Source: Macrocystis pyrifera (Eukaryota > Sar > Phaeophyceae > Laminariales > Laminariaceae). From it: a stretch of DNA of 64,000 nucleotides. Made by a program: the position numbers and the translations under genes. Shown one piece after another: positions 21,447-32,598 of the stretch. Where the stretch lies: positions 1,771,048 to 1,835,047 of the forward strand of contig JASSKH010000006.1 in NCBI GenBank assembly GCA_031763025.1, given 5' to 3'. Position 1 is the first letter of the stretch, and each line of letters begins with the position of its first letter. The notes under the pieces are model-generated. The model did no database searches, was not told where the DNA came from, and saw nothing but the letters and a program-made list of their open reading frames with translations.

Positions 21447-21809
21447 CACCAATAGTATAATGTCAATGCTAACGTAACGCTAGCGCTACTGGCTGTCACT
21501 GCCACTGCCCTGTGTGTTCATGTGCGTATTTGAGCGTGTATTCGTGCGTGATTCGTACGTGCGTGTCGCCGCTCACATGAAACCGTAACCGTCGCACATG
21601 CTTCATCCTATTGTAGACATAACAGCTCTTTGTGATCACAGACTACTGTACACACGAGACATGAAAATTACGCATCCCATGCCAAACGTATAAGGTACGA
21701 AGCTGGTAGCCGAGAGTTTGTGGGTCATGGCTTCACCTGGTCTCCGTCCGGAATTCTGGCATCCTGATCCAAGGCCAGAGACGCCAGCTCTTGCTCCGTC
21801 ACCGCCACC

Positions 21810-22080
21810 TACCCGGACAAAACCCAGCGATAAGCCCGCGATAATCCAACCATAAGCCAGCGAAACGCCAACCATATTCCAGCGACGATCCAGCAAGAGC
21901 CAGCGATTGGCCAACCAGAACCCAGCGATAATCCAGCGAAAAAAACATCGATGAGCCATCGACAAGCCATGAATGAGCCATCGATGAACCAACGATAAGC
22001 CATCGGCAAGCCAGGTATATACGCCACCGCATCGCCAACGATAAGCCATCGGGAAGCCAGGGATAAGCCACCGAAATGGG
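21810..22080. repeat. 15-bp minisatellite, about 18 units
   Basis: Degenerate units like CCAGCGATAAGCCAT, GATAATCCAGCGAAA and CGATGAGCCATCGAC. Because the period is a multiple of three, the minus strand stays open with a repeating Gly-Leu-Ser/Trp pattern; this is treated as non-coding. Confidence 0.8.
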
Positions 22081-22393
22081 GGTGCATTAGAAACGGCAGC
22101 AAATAGCAAGGCGCCGGAAAAAAGGACATGAGAGCGAGGGAGGGGGGGGGAAAAGGGAGAGAGGGGCGGGTTCAGGCATAGAGGCCAGGGAGTGAGAGCA
22201 AGAGAGGGGGGGGGCGGGGTGGGGGAGCAAGATTGACACCCTGCACAGCCGCTGTAGTCCTGCCCGCACATGCTTGCAAAGCTAAACGAAGTCACGTGTA
22301 GAACCGACGGGAAGTAAATGGCAGTTGCCGAGACGTTGCCCAGCAGTTGCCCGAGCAAAAGCCTAGTGATTGCCCCTACGGTTCCAATTTCAC

Positions 22394-22477
22394 CACGAAC
22401 GAGGACTGGAGGAAGGCAACCTCCCTCTCCAAGGCAGCTGCAGAAGGTCGTTCAAATACTAGGCCCTTCGCGTGCTG
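22394..22477 (-). CDS. possible DUF726/TMCO4-like exon 4
   Basis: Reading HAKGLVFERPSAAALEREVA then FLQSSFV, between an acceptor-like GACGCAG|CAC at 22478 and a donor-like TTCGTG|GTGAAA after 22394. Both junctions would be phase 0, as exon 3 before it and exon 5 after it require. The family has a charged helix at this point ('..LEELEKS..'), and ALEREVA would suit it. There is no specific residue match, and a missing small exon elsewhere in intron 4 cannot be excluded. The acceptor and first codons are duplicated at about 22630. Confidence 0.4.
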
Positions 22478-22745
22478 CGTCGCACTGCTACCAACTCCCA
22501 CCTTGGAGCACCAAGGATCAGGGCACACCATGCTCGCTCCACCCTTCGGAGCACGCCCCTAGCCATATCTCCCTTTCTCGCTCCCTCCCTCCCTTCTTCC
22601 CTTTCTTCGATCACCAAGCTTTTCACGTGCTGCTTCGCACTTTTGGCAACTCCGACGGGGGAGCACGAAGAACCAGGGCACAAATGCTCGCTCCTCCCCT
22701 CCGAGCACACGTTTAGGAACGCCTTCCTCTCTTCCTTTCTCCCTC
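22478..22745. repeat. two-unit tandem duplication upstream of exon 4
   Basis: TTCGCGTGCTGCGTCGCACT..GGAGCACCAAGGATCAGGGC..CATGCTCGCTCC is repeated as TTCACGTGCTGCTTCGCACT..GGAGCACGAAGAACCAGGGC..AATGCTCGCTCC about 150 bp on. Each unit carries, on the gene strand, a GCAG|CAC acceptor followed by similar codons (AKGLVFE; VKSLVIE). Confidence 0.75.
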
Positions 22746-22956
22746 CTCCCTTCCTCACTCCCTCCTTCCCCTCCCCTCCGTTCTGCCTCCGCGTCTCCCC
22801 CTCCCCCCCGGCCTCCCTCCATCTTCCCTTACCCCCTCCTTCCTTTCTTACCCCTCCTCCCCACCCCTCCGTGCGAAGATTTTCACAAGAAACAAAAAAA
22901 AAAAACGAAAACAAAGAAGAAAAACAAACACGAAACACAAGAAAAAAAAATCCCAC

Positions 22957-24016
22957 CTGCTTCCAAGAAACCCTCCCGTCCAACAGCCTCACAGCGCGCT
23001 TCACCGCCGCCCGCGCCCGCGCGTCGTAGACCGCCCTCTCCACCTGCCGCCGCACCACAGCGCCGAACGCCTCCTCCAGCCACTCCTCTGGAAAACCCCC
23101 GACCCTGGCAGCCAGCTCCTTCACGGTCGCCTCCCTGCTCACCAGGACTACAAACTCCCCCCCTTCCCCGTCGCTCCACTCGTGCCCAAGCCGCGGGAGC
23201 CGCTGCTGCTGCTTCTGCTGCTGAGGTGGCCGTCGCCGTCCCTCACGGCTGTCCGGGGCGCTCCGCCCCGCCCTCCGGTCGCAATCTCTACCACCACCGC
23301 TGCCGCTACTGCCTGCGCTAACGCTACGGCTAACGTTAACGCTAACGCCACGGCAAAGGCTACCACTGTCGCTAGCGCGGCTAGTGTTTCCCTGGCTAGC
23401 GTAGCCACCGCTGACGCTATCTTGTCGATGACGGGCGTCAACTCCGGCAGCTCCAGCTCGCCCCTCCATCTCCCCCTGCTGTTGCTGCAATAACCGTCGC
23501 GCTTCACCGCCCCCGCTCCCGCCCGCCCCCCCTCTGCCGCCTCCGCCCCCGCCCCCGTACTGGCTACGCGCACTACCTCCACTTCTCCCAGCAGACTTTG
23601 TCGCGGCCCTACTGTCGACATCGAGGTCATCGTCGTCAAAGTAAGAGTACGCGGGTGGAGGCCGGTGGCCAACCACGGGGTCCGCTCCGGGCAGGGGATT
23701 TCCACTCGCCCCGGAAGGCGGTATCGGGGGTGGGGGGGGGGGACGGGGCCATGAAAGGTGGAGGAAACCAGATCCCCCTTCTCACGGTCTCATCATCGTC
23801 GTCATCGAAATCTTCTCCACCCTCCTCCTGCTGCTGCTGCTCCTGTTCAGCCTCAAGCCCGACCACGCTGGAGAAACTGCCCCAGGAGCTGCCCAGAACG
23901 CTCTCCTCCCCGCCGTCGCTGCTAACAGTAGTGCCCCCTTCCGTCTCCCCTAGAACCCCCTCACTACCCCCTCCGCCCCCCCCTTCCCCTTCCCCTTTGC
24001 TATCATGAGCATTGCT
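22957..24016 (-). CDS. DUF726/TMCO4-like exon 3
   Basis: The C-terminal part reads EFVVLVSREATVKELAARV, then FPEEWLEEAFGAVV, YDARARAAVKRAVRLL and DGRVSWKQ. This matches the family helix with YDAR that precedes the membrane segments. The donor is AAGCAG|GTGGGA after 22957, followed by a T-rich intron start. The N-terminal part is acidic and low-complexity (EEGGEDFDDDDDETVRRG) with poly-Gly and poly-Gln. The two parts are in different frames, separated by an 11-C run on the gene strand (23732-23742) whose length may be wrong or variable. The acceptor CCACAAG|AGC at 24017 is a guess that fits phase 0. ORFs on the plus strand are shadows. Confidence 0.8.
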
Positions 24017-24119
24017 CTTGTGGCCGCAGGCAGGGTGTGGGGACAGCGGCGATGGCGAGGCAAAAGTTACAGCCGAAAGGACAAGGTCAACAGCCTGATA
24101 GACCATGAATGACCAAAGG

Positions 24120-25190
24120 CAGGAGGAGCGCAGAGGAGGGCGGGGGGAGGGGGGGTAAGAGAGGGGGAGAGGAGTAGGGGGGGGGGGGTGTACTCACTAT
24201 CATCATGGCCGCAGGAGTAGGGGGGGGGCGGAGGTGGGGGTTCTCATTTGTCGCTTGCCCCAAGTCATTTGACCATTGACCAAGCATCCCTTCCAAGACG
24301 GGGCGAGGAGCGAGCGGGGGATAAGGGGGAGATGCGATATGGGGTCAGAGAGAGGGGGAGGAACGGGGGTGGCGGCGGAGGCGGCGGTTGGCTCCCCCGC
24401 GGACGTGAGCCTTCGCCTGGTAGTCCATCGGTTCGTGACTTTTTTTTTCTAGGTGTCAAGTGCTTTTTCTCGAGACACCCGCTAAAACGAAGAGGCAAGA
24501 CAAAAAAAGCGGCGTTTTTTTCATGGGGGTTTGAATGCACACACGTAATTGGCGTGCTGGCGGCAGAGCCCAGTAGGGAGAAAACGCGCGCACGTGACTT
24601 ACATACCGATATTTGACTACAGTAAATCCAAAGAACTGGTAAGTATTAGGTCGTGGGAGTTGGAAGACGGAAACACGGCACGCCACGGGACGGAGCCGGG
24701 CGGTCACGGGAAGCGTACAACGCGACACGTGTGGCTTGGTCGGGGTATTCCATGGGTGAAATCGCCGATCGCTGAGCCGGTGCGCATATCGGTGCGCATC
24801 GTATTTCCGGACGAGGAGACCCAAAAAAACACGAGCCCACCACCCTTCGTGGCTCTCACCACAAACTGAAAATAAACTGACCACTTTCGTCTACATACAC
24901 AATTATTGAATTTATGGGTATATACATACATACACCAAGCTTGCGAAGATGAGCGTTGAGAAAAAAAAATGATATCAGACCTATGCCAATGGAAACGCAA
25001 AGTTCCCATAAAAAAGTTTGAATTCCAATTTTACCCGTCAGAATTTTCAGGTGCAGCTTGCTATGAGCACGTTTCTTACAACGCAAAGTTCCAAACTTTT
25101 GGAAGAGCCCGAAAAAAACAATTATGGGGCCCACGTTGGCCAAGATCGGTTTCAGAAAAACTCAGGCGGATGTTTGGTTCGAAGCGGCGA
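24120..25190. other. no gene recognised
   Basis: G-rich low complexity to about 24400, then mixed sequence with short ORFs on both strands and no family resemblance. It is the downstream end of intron 2. Confidence 0.5.
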
Positions 25191-25194
25191 GATT

Positions 25195-25595
25195 CCGAGT
25201 CCTCGACAGACATCGATCGACGAAACCAACGACTGCGTCATGAATTCTGAACTGAGTGCGCTTGTTAGGGGCTCCGACCCACCCTAGGGTCACCGTGTTA
25301 ACACAATGGCCGGTGACATGCGGCCGGCGCTGGCCAGGCGTATGATATCAAAACAATTGGCCGCCGGTGTGTAAACATATGACAAAAATTCTCGATACTT
25401 CTCGAATGGCAAAAAAAAGGCTTTTCTTCAGGTTTGGGAGGATACCGTAGGACGCCGCCGGCGAGCTCTCGCCCCCTAGACCATGGATCCACCTGATATC
25501 TTCGAGGCCGTCCTCGATACTCGTTGGCCTCACCAAGCAGGTTGGCCGTGGGCTGAGTCTATGTCGAGATCGAGAATCTATCGTCGCACGAGCTG
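25195..25595 (+). repeat. dispersed repeat H, second copy
   Basis: ACATCGATCGACGAAACCAA, GGGCTCCGACCCACC, GGCCAGGCGTATGAT, TCTCGCCCCCTAGACCATGG and TATGTCGAGATCGAGAATC, in the same order as 10467-11090 but without the internal duplication. Confidence 0.78.
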
Positions 25596-26499
25596 ATTTT
25601 TATCAGCGTGTTGACAACTTGCAACGAGAAGAAACAACTTGCGCCGCCTGCAGCCGTTAGAAAAAAAAAAGAGAAAAATCAAACCTTTTCCCATATTTTT
25701 CCCCCAGCGGCGGTACGAGGACATTTTCGGCTGTTCTTTCAAAGTGATATTTTTGAAAAAAAAAAAAAATGACTTCGGGTTTTCATTGCTAGGGTATTTT
25801 AGTTCCCTTCTTACTTGCATAATCGTAGAAATAATCGTCCCGTGTGTACAACACCAGCTGTACATGGTGGCAGACTTGCGCTGCATACTGCGGCATACAG
25901 CAGCTACAGGAGATTCGAAACACAAACATCCACACCCTCACACCCACCCACACACCACACAAGAGTACAAGGGCTGTTGAGTTGGCTGACCTGTGAGTCA
26001 CCGACGAAATATTTACCTGGCTAGGCCGCTACTTGGAGCGGTGCCAAGTATCCGACAATTCAGGTTTCTTAGAGAGAATGTTTAGGTTTTACAATATTTT
26101 TTGTAAGAGCCCATCTTAACAGGGAACGCTAAATTTCGTAATTTGGAAATAAAATTTCAATTCCAATGAATTTTAATTTGATTTCGAAAAAAAAAACGGG
26201 TTTTTATCCTATCGGGAAACGGCGCATTCATTGTCAAACAAAAAGGAAATCGAAACAACCTGGAATAACGCAGCGCGTCACACAACGCCCAGCCGACAAA
26301 CAGCGACGAGCGTGGACGAGAGCGAAGGTTTGCGTTGTCGCGTGCGCGGCGCCGCCAGCATTTTTTTTCCTTTTTGGTGGCGCAGGATAGGAAGCTATCA
26401 CTCTCAGGGTGTCTTGGGTGGGCGGAGGGAGCCCTCAAGAGCCACGTGCGGAACAGCAACGGTGGTGCAGCTATCGAGGTCTCGAGCGTATCCTCTGTT

Positions 26500-26725
26500 T
26501 TTTTGCTCGTTTGCTCGGTTTTCGTGATGGTTGGCCGATCGAGCAGGCCGAAAAAATTGGGCTTGCCGCCGCCATGATTTCCTTTGAGGCGCCACCGCCG
26601 GGGCACGATGTGATATGGTCTGTGGCCGTGGGCGCGGCTATTGCTCCGGTCGCCAGTCGTTGAGATTCGCGTGTTATCGCCTCGACGGTGGTCAACGAAG
26701 CGGCCAAGAATCACCCCAGACTTTA
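26500..26725 (+). pseudogene. decayed coding-like segment, family unknown
   Basis: One frame reads WPIEQAEKIGLAAAMISFEA, PPPGHDVIWSVAVGAAIAPV, then a stop, then DSRVIASTVVNEAAKNHP. The composition and codon pattern look protein-coding on both sides of the stop. The reverse strand is also open (78 codons), so the strand is uncertain. No family was recognised. Confidence 0.35.
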
Positions 26726-27224
26726 CCGGGGGTGTTGACCCACCATGAACATCCTACATCAAAGCTGATCAACTCCCAAATTCGAAATTGAAATTAGAAA
26801 AATCACTCGAAAAAAGTCCCGAAAGACTTTTCACTCAAAATTATTTTTTCTAATTTGCCCCTTCGAATCCTGCCGGGTCGTTCACTCTCCGGCCAATCAG
26901 ATGCAAATTAAATTAGAAAAAAAAAAATCGAACCAAATTGAAAGGACCAAAAGTCCTCGATAAGATGGGCCGTAAGAAGGCTTGTTTACGTTTCTACCGT
27001 ATTTTTTTCAACTATATTTTTTGTACGTGGGCTTTGTTTCTTTCATCACACTTTTTTTGCCTCTGGCGGCGCGTTGAGAAGCATCCTCCGGCGAGCCCTC
27101 CGGGCGCGCCTCTCGCGGGGCCCCCTCGGTCGGGGGTGGGGGGTTTTCAAGCTCGCTACCCAACTAATTAGTACCAGGTACCAATAGCCGTCAACGATAA
27201 GTTCAGCCAACTCAGAGAGCCCTG

Positions 27225-27440
27225 CGATTTTCATGCTTCTTATTCTTCTCATATATCATCTTCACCCTTGTTTTCTCTTTTCCTCCTACTGCCGTACAGT
27301 AGTCGTAACTCAGGTCCGGGGTCACACAGCAGGCGTTTCTCTCCCCTCTCCACTCCCCAGTACAGTTCGTGCCTTCTTTTCTATCGCCATCAGACTTCAG
27401 CCATTTCTCCCCTCGTCGACTCGCGTCGAATTGCGCCAAA
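27225..27440 (-). mobile_element. SINE-II piece (tRNA-derived family 2)
   Basis: CCCCTCTCCACTCCCCAGTAC..GTTCGTGCCTT..CTCGTCGACTCGCGTCG matches part of 48080-48460 in the same order. The tRNA-like head is not preserved. Confidence 0.6.
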
Positions 27441-27836
27441 CGCACACCAACAATGGACACAACCTGCCTCCTTTTTCTTCACGATACCGTATCGTATGTA
27501 CCAGGTATGAAAGTATCACAAGTGCTTGAAAAGTATCGGAAGTACTTGAAAGCCGATTTTTCAAAGTATCATATCAAAGCAAGTCTAAAATATCAATACT
27601 AAGTGAGTAAGGCAGAGACACGAAAAACACGAATCAATTCACGTTGCCGGGCCGGGGGCAGGCGGAGGCGGTAAGTCTCGAGAAAACAAATAAACGCGGG
27701 AAAAAAACGATACAACAAAAAAACGGTTACATGCATACATCAATGAAACTACTGCTGTCAACAACAGGTACACTCCTGAAACGAAGTGTAACTGAACAAA
27801 TAAAACAACAGATCTACAATCGTACGAACCTATTAC

Positions 27837-27946
27837 TATTACGGGGGGCCATAGTAAATAGGACCAAATATTGTTAGTAAAATTATGGAAATATGTGTGT
27901 GTTTGTGTGCACCGTAGGTCCTGTTAACTATGGTCCTCCGTAATAG
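27837..27946. mobile_element. MITE family A, copy 4
   Basis: TATTACGGGGGGCCATAGTA to AACTATGGTCCTCCGTAATA, reversed relative to copy 2. Confidence 0.9.
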
Positions 27947-28029
27947 TCTAAAACCGAAGAAAACACGAAACAAAAACAAAACAAGCTAAACCATTGCTGT
28001 GCACAAGTACAAGACCATCCCCCTTATCT

Positions 28030-28315
28030 CCAGGGCTCTTTACGGTGCGGTTTTTCCTATCGGTGCGGTTCGGTGCGGTTCGGTTAACCGCACCGCACCG
28101 CACCGTAGGTTTTACGAAATAGGAAAACCGCACCGAACCGCACCGTAGGATATATCACAGCACCCAACCGCGCCGTAGGATTCACAATATCCTGTATCTG
28201 AAAACCACACCGAACCGCACCGTAAGTTACCTGATTTCTTAAAACTGCACCGAACCGCGCCGTAGGAATGCCATCGAAACCGCACCGCACCGTGTGCGTC
28301 AAGATACGGCACCAA
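28030..28315. repeat. ACCGCACCG tandem array, cluster 1, with hairpin head
   Basis: Units of 45-60 bp built on AAACCGCACCGAACCGCACCGTAGG. The cluster opens with an inverted pair, CGGTGCGGTTCGGTGCGGTT against AACCGCACCGCACCGCACCG. Isolated CGGTTT/ACGGTTTC words continue to about 28460. Confidence 0.88.
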
Positions 28316-28479
28316 AAACCGTTAGATCGGTTATTTAAAGATGCGGTTAACTTGAAACCGTAAAAAAAAACCGCCGTCCCATCGGCCGCGGAATGGTGCA
28401 ATAGCGTCACGGTTTCGCACGGCTCATGACTCATGACGGTTTCTGCACGGTTTCGTGTCAAAAGTGTCCCCGCTGGCTT

Positions 28480-28950
28480 GATTGATCTTATGGTATTAAA
28501 TATGTCGAATATTTTTGTGGTTGAAAACAAAAAAGGTTCAAATGTTTACATTTATATATTTCTGATATATCATATACTCCGAGTCTCCGGAAGTACACCT
28601 GCCGGAAAATATGGAAACAGGAAAAATGAAAAGATCAGAAAAAAACAGGATATTTGTACAGACTGAAATATACAAAAATAGCAGTAAATTGTATATTATG
28701 CCGGCACGCATCGTGCAATTTACCAATTTATGCTTTTATGTTATTTACTTCATGTTTTTTTTATTTTATTTAATGTTTATTTAATCTTTTCTTCACGTAC
28801 GTTGCTCTCTTGACTTTGCGCATAAAGTAGAAAGTAAACAAGATGTACCTGGCACGCAAACCGTACAAACCCGAGGGCCTGTATGGTTTATGTAGACGCT
28901 GCCAGTAGCGGTTTTGTTAGTGCGTTGGTGCCCCGCGAAAAAGCCTGAGA
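28480..28950. other. AT-rich spacer between the two ACCGCACCG clusters
   Basis: Strongly AT-rich against its surroundings, with the hairpin AGTAAATTGTATATTAT..GCCGGCACGCATCGTGC and TTTATTTAATGTTTATTTAA. No gene is seen. Confidence 0.7.
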
Positions 28951-28954
28951 ACCG

Positions 28955-29175
28955 TACGAAACCGCGGTTTTGTACGGTTCACACCGCACCGTAAGATTTC
29001 CGATTTCTTAAAACCGCACCGAACCGCACCGTAGGATATATCACAAAACCGAACCGCACCGTAGGGTTACAATACCTGAAAACCGCACCGAACCGCACCG
29101 TAAGATCTCTGATTTTCTATAACCGCACCGAACCGGACCATAGGATTTTCGATTAAATAAAACCGCACCGTGCAC
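28955..29175. repeat. ACCGCACCG tandem array, cluster 2
   Basis: Same unit as cluster 1 (ACCGCACCGAACCGCACCGT) four to five times, preceded by the hairpin GAACCGTACGAAACCGCGGT/TTTGTACGGTTC. Confidence 0.88.
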
Positions 29176-29389
29176 GGACGGATAACCGTAAAGATCCCTG
29201 CGTATTTCCTCCCTCCTTTTGCGTGTCCATTTCGGCTCGTGCTCGGATTTTATATTTTTTTCCTCCGACGTTTGCATCCTTTCGTCTTACGGTTTCATTT
29301 TTCTTGTTTGGTTTTCTATTTTCATCTTTTTTTCGGTTTCGTTTCATTTTCTCTCTCGTCTCTCAATTCTCAATATTCAGGATGCCGGC

Positions 29390-29775
29390 GTATGTGTGCG
29401 TTCATATTAAATATTAAACCGTTCTTTCTGCACGTCGACATCCAGCACACTATCAATAGCAGTGTCCGTGCCGATTCTCCAATCCTAGAGAGGTGCAAGC
29501 TCTCTGGTGACAAAAGTACGCCACAGGGGCACTATTAGTAAAGGTGCGTTGAGTTCGTGCCCGAGACGATCGCATGGCATTGTGTTGTCTAAACGGCTTT
29601 GCTAATACGTGCTGCATTGCGATCTACCATCTCTGCGCCGCGGTTTTTTTTCCACAAGGTTTGTATCTCCCTCGGATGCAGAATCCAAACGTACACTGGG
29701 TGTGCCAAACGTACACTGGGTGTGCTGGATGTCGACCAGTAGAGGAACGGTTCAACGTAAAGAATACACACATGT
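29390..29775. mobile_element. family C, plus half and minus half flanking a 120-bp spacer
   Basis: 29390-29530 runs forward (AACCGTTCTTTCTGCACGTC to GCAAGCTCTCTGGTGACA). 29655-29775 runs in reverse (TTGTATCTCCCTCGGATGCA to GAACGGTTCAACGTAAAG) and has a 20-bp internal duplication of CCAAACGTACACTGGGTGTG. Confidence 0.78.
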
Positions 29776-30254
29776 ATCTCAACGAAACAATGAATTGCTA
29801 ACACGAGTACAACAGCAGCAGTACGAACTCGTAGTTTTTTTGGGGGGGACGAAATAATGAAATAATGGAACTAAGGCCAACTCTTATTTATGGGAGCCGA
29901 AACCGAAAAACAAAACAGGGTTTGTAGAGAGATCCAGGACGAATTTCGTGCCAGATCTGACTTCTCGAATCTTATCGGCGGCCGAAAAGCAGAAATTTCT
30001 AAAATATTTTCTGTATTTCGATCGGAAACGGCCTGGCCAGATGAAACCAGACACTAGTTCTGTACGGTCCCAGAGCTGGCCGAAACTGGTTTTGAACCCC
30101 ACACAGGAGGCATAACGTGGCGGGCCTCATACTTGTACATATCATCGCTACTACTGCTGTTGTACTCTCTCGGTATCTCTGACACTGTATCCCGGCATAT
30201 AGCGGTAGCTAGAGACTCCAAGCTCCTGTGACGGCGGGCAAACGACTACACCGC

Positions 30255-30647
30255 ATGCTCTTGGCGGTTGTCGTTGTGTTCTTGTTTAGCAATGTCAACG
30301 CACTGCTCCTTGATGCTGCAGGAGACAGGCTGCCAAGCTTGGGGACCCTTCGTCGAAGGAAACCAACCCAGTCCAGGAAGCTCGAGTCTGCGGCAGCAAG
30401 CCCCATGTTACCCGGCGGGTACCAAATAGGATGCGTGCGTGCCGTGTACTGCTGTGTGTCCGCCGAATTCAAATACAATTGCGGTAACTACTCCCTCGAA
30501 CATCCTGCCAACTCAAACGAAACCCCGACATGCTTACACGAAAAACACCACGAGACCAAAGTCGATAAAGGAGTCTGGGCCACACGAAAAACAAAAGTGC
30601 ATGCCAATTCTGTTTTCCGGTTTCGGTTCCCAAAAGATTCAGCCTAA
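30255..30647 (+). CDS. possible secreted protein ORF or first exon
   Basis: From ATG at 30255 the ORF runs 130 codons. It opens MLLAVVVVFLFSNVNA, a convincing signal peptide with a likely cut after VNA, followed by LLLDAAGDRLPSLGTLRRRK. Four cysteines are in GCVRAVYCCVSAEFKYNCG, and two N-glycosylation sequons (NYS, NET) follow. A donor-like TGCG|GTAACT at about 30482 means the second half may be intron. The frame stays open upstream of the ATG. It lies inside the 26-kb intron 2 of the minus-strand gene, on the opposite strand. No family was recognised, and the N-terminus could be chance in a short ORF. Confidence 0.4.
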   Translation: MLLAVVVVFLFSNVNALLLDAAGDRLPSLGTLRRRKPTQSRKLESAAASPMLPGGYQIGCVRAVYCCVSAEFKYNCGNYSLEHPANSNETPTCLHEKHHETKVDKGVWATRKTKVHANSVFRFRFPKDSA

Positions 30648-30772
30648 ACCATTGGATATTGATGGAAAACGGAAATAGCCGGGGGGGTGGGGGACACCCT
30701 TTTGGGACGAAGAGATGGAGACCAAACAAATATCCCTGGTATTACAGCAGTAGTAAATACTGCTGTAGAGTG

Positions 30773-31020
30773 TGTGCGTTCTTCACGTCAAACCGTTCTT
30801 TCTACCCGTAGACATCCAGCACAACCAGTGTCCGTGCCGATTCTTTAATCCTGTAGAGAAATCAAAATTTTGTGGTGACAAAAACTACTCCCCAAAGGCC
30901 TTACAGCAGTGTCACGGATGCAGTAAGCACTAAGCACAGCACAGCAGCAGTAGACAATGCAATGCCATGCCATCATATTGGATACGACAGGCACGATATA
31001 CATATTGTATGAAAGAGAGA
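30773..31020 (+). mobile_element. family C half-unit
   Basis: CGTTCTTTCTACCCGTAGAC, CAGTGTCCGTGCCGATTCTT, GACAATGCAATGCCATGCCA and GGATACGACAGGCACGATAT, ending in GAAAGAGAGAAAACG. Confidence 0.82.
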
Positions 31021-31028
31021 AAACGAAC

Positions 31029-31029
31029 G

Positions 31030-31100
<71 letters not shown>

Positions 31101-31112
31101 AAAAAAACAGTA
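31029..31112 (+). repeat. interrupted poly-A tract
   Basis: About 80 bp of almost pure A directly after the family C unit. It may be a retroposition tail or simple expansion of the unit's A-rich end. Confidence 0.9.
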
Positions 31113-31998
31113 AAAAAAATGCTCAGGGTACGAAAAGTTTGGTCTTATCACCGTCAACGTCACAACAAGTACCAGTAATTCAGCATACCCCTAGGATTAT
31201 GCCGTCCGCGTCGTTCGGGCATGCACTAAGCACAAAATGTAGCAAGCTACAACAGCCGATGCTGTAATCGTCATTTTTGGTCGTCACTTATGAAACAAAA
31301 AAAAACAGCCATTAGTATCAAGTACTAATACCAGGTACCTGGTACAACAGCACAACAGAATATCGTGCCACGGTCGACACCTGTGACCTGTGTGACCTGT
31401 GATCACAGAAGCAGGTAATTTGACGAGCGTATAAATCTCGTGCGAGTTTACCTGCTGAAAAATGTGAGCCGAGAAGCCCGTTTCGGTGTATAAATCGAAA
31501 AATAACAATATCGTGCGACTTCAACTCGGAAGTACAGGTGGCGACATGAATACAGCAGCACCAGTAGATAGATGAATATTATCCACGCTCGTGTACAGAC
31601 GAGGAGACGAGAGGCAGCAAAGTAACCGAACGCTCGACAGCAGGTGCTGTCAGTCATCAGCGACGCGCGCCACATCTCTCTGTCGGAAGGGGGGAAGGAA
31701 AAGGACGAGGCTTCTCAATTCCCACGTTCCCCGGATGGTCCGGCAAGTCAGTACCGGCTCGCACAAACGAACCCTTGCGTTACTGCTAATCTATACCACG
31801 TACTGCTCTGTGTATGTATCACCACATCATCACCAGCATTAGAGCTATTAATACGACCGCAATAAGAACGATTCGTACATGATTGGTATTTCATCACAAT
31901 CATCATCGATCATGATCTGACGCAGGGCGGGGGGGGGGGGGGGGTGAACGAAAATAGAGAAAACGAAAAAAAAACGCTTAATCCCTGGTATACGATTA

Positions 31999-32074
31999 AC
32001 CCTCCTAGAACCGACCCACTCAAATTAAAAGTAGCTTGTCCCCGAAACGGAACTGCAGCCCTGAAAGGGCTGAT
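31999..32074. mobile_element. family B element, left arm shortened
   Basis: TTAACCCTCCTAGAACC then directly CACTCAAATTAAAAGTAGCT and the right arm GTCCCCGAAACGGAACTGCA. Confidence 0.7.
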
Positions 32075-32512
32075 AATCTACAGCAGTAGCTATAGAGCGG
32101 GAAAATGCTTGCCGTGGTAATTAGTCGAGGGCTGATGCTGTTGTGAATACTATTTAATACCACTGGCTGTAGCTTTCAGGTACAGACAATATATGTAAGG
32201 TAATAGGTATCACGTATCATGGGTGTGTTTGTTCAAGGTGTTTTATTTGATAGTGTTGTTTGTTGCGATACCTGTTACCTGGTATTGCAGTGTGCTTTAT
32301 TGTATACCAGGTATATTGGTTTGTTAGTAAAACACAACAAAAATAAAAAATGATAAAAGTTCACTTGCGCTTGAAAGTATCCTCAGCCAAGTTTCCTCTG
32401 TTGGTACAAAGAATTTGCGATGCACATTATATTTTTTCCGAGTTTTCTTTCTTCGCAGTTTTTTTTTTTTTCTAGCGGAGGTTGTAGCTCTTGGTGTGCT
32501 CCTCGCATTTAA

Positions 32513-32598
32513 CCTTTCCAAGACTGCAGTCCACTTTTGGGGACAAAACCACTCATTCTGAGTCGTTTGTCCACGGGACTGCAGTCCTAAAGGCCGTT
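32513..32598. mobile_element. family B element
   Basis: CCTTTCCAAGACTGCAGTCC to ACGGGACTGCAGTCCTAAAG. A 30-bp family C piece (CGTTCTTTCTACCAGTCGAC) is joined at 32596. Confidence 0.8.

Noticed and set aside
21636-22358. 240-codon minus-strand ORF
   Set aside because: Runs through a 15-bp minisatellite whose period keeps the frame open; its N-terminal part overlaps the intron after exon 4.
22459-22956. Continuation of the 405-codon ORF past SWKQ
   Set aside because: After a good donor the reading becomes FFFLVF and then Glu/Gly-rich purine-tract translation, typical of intron.
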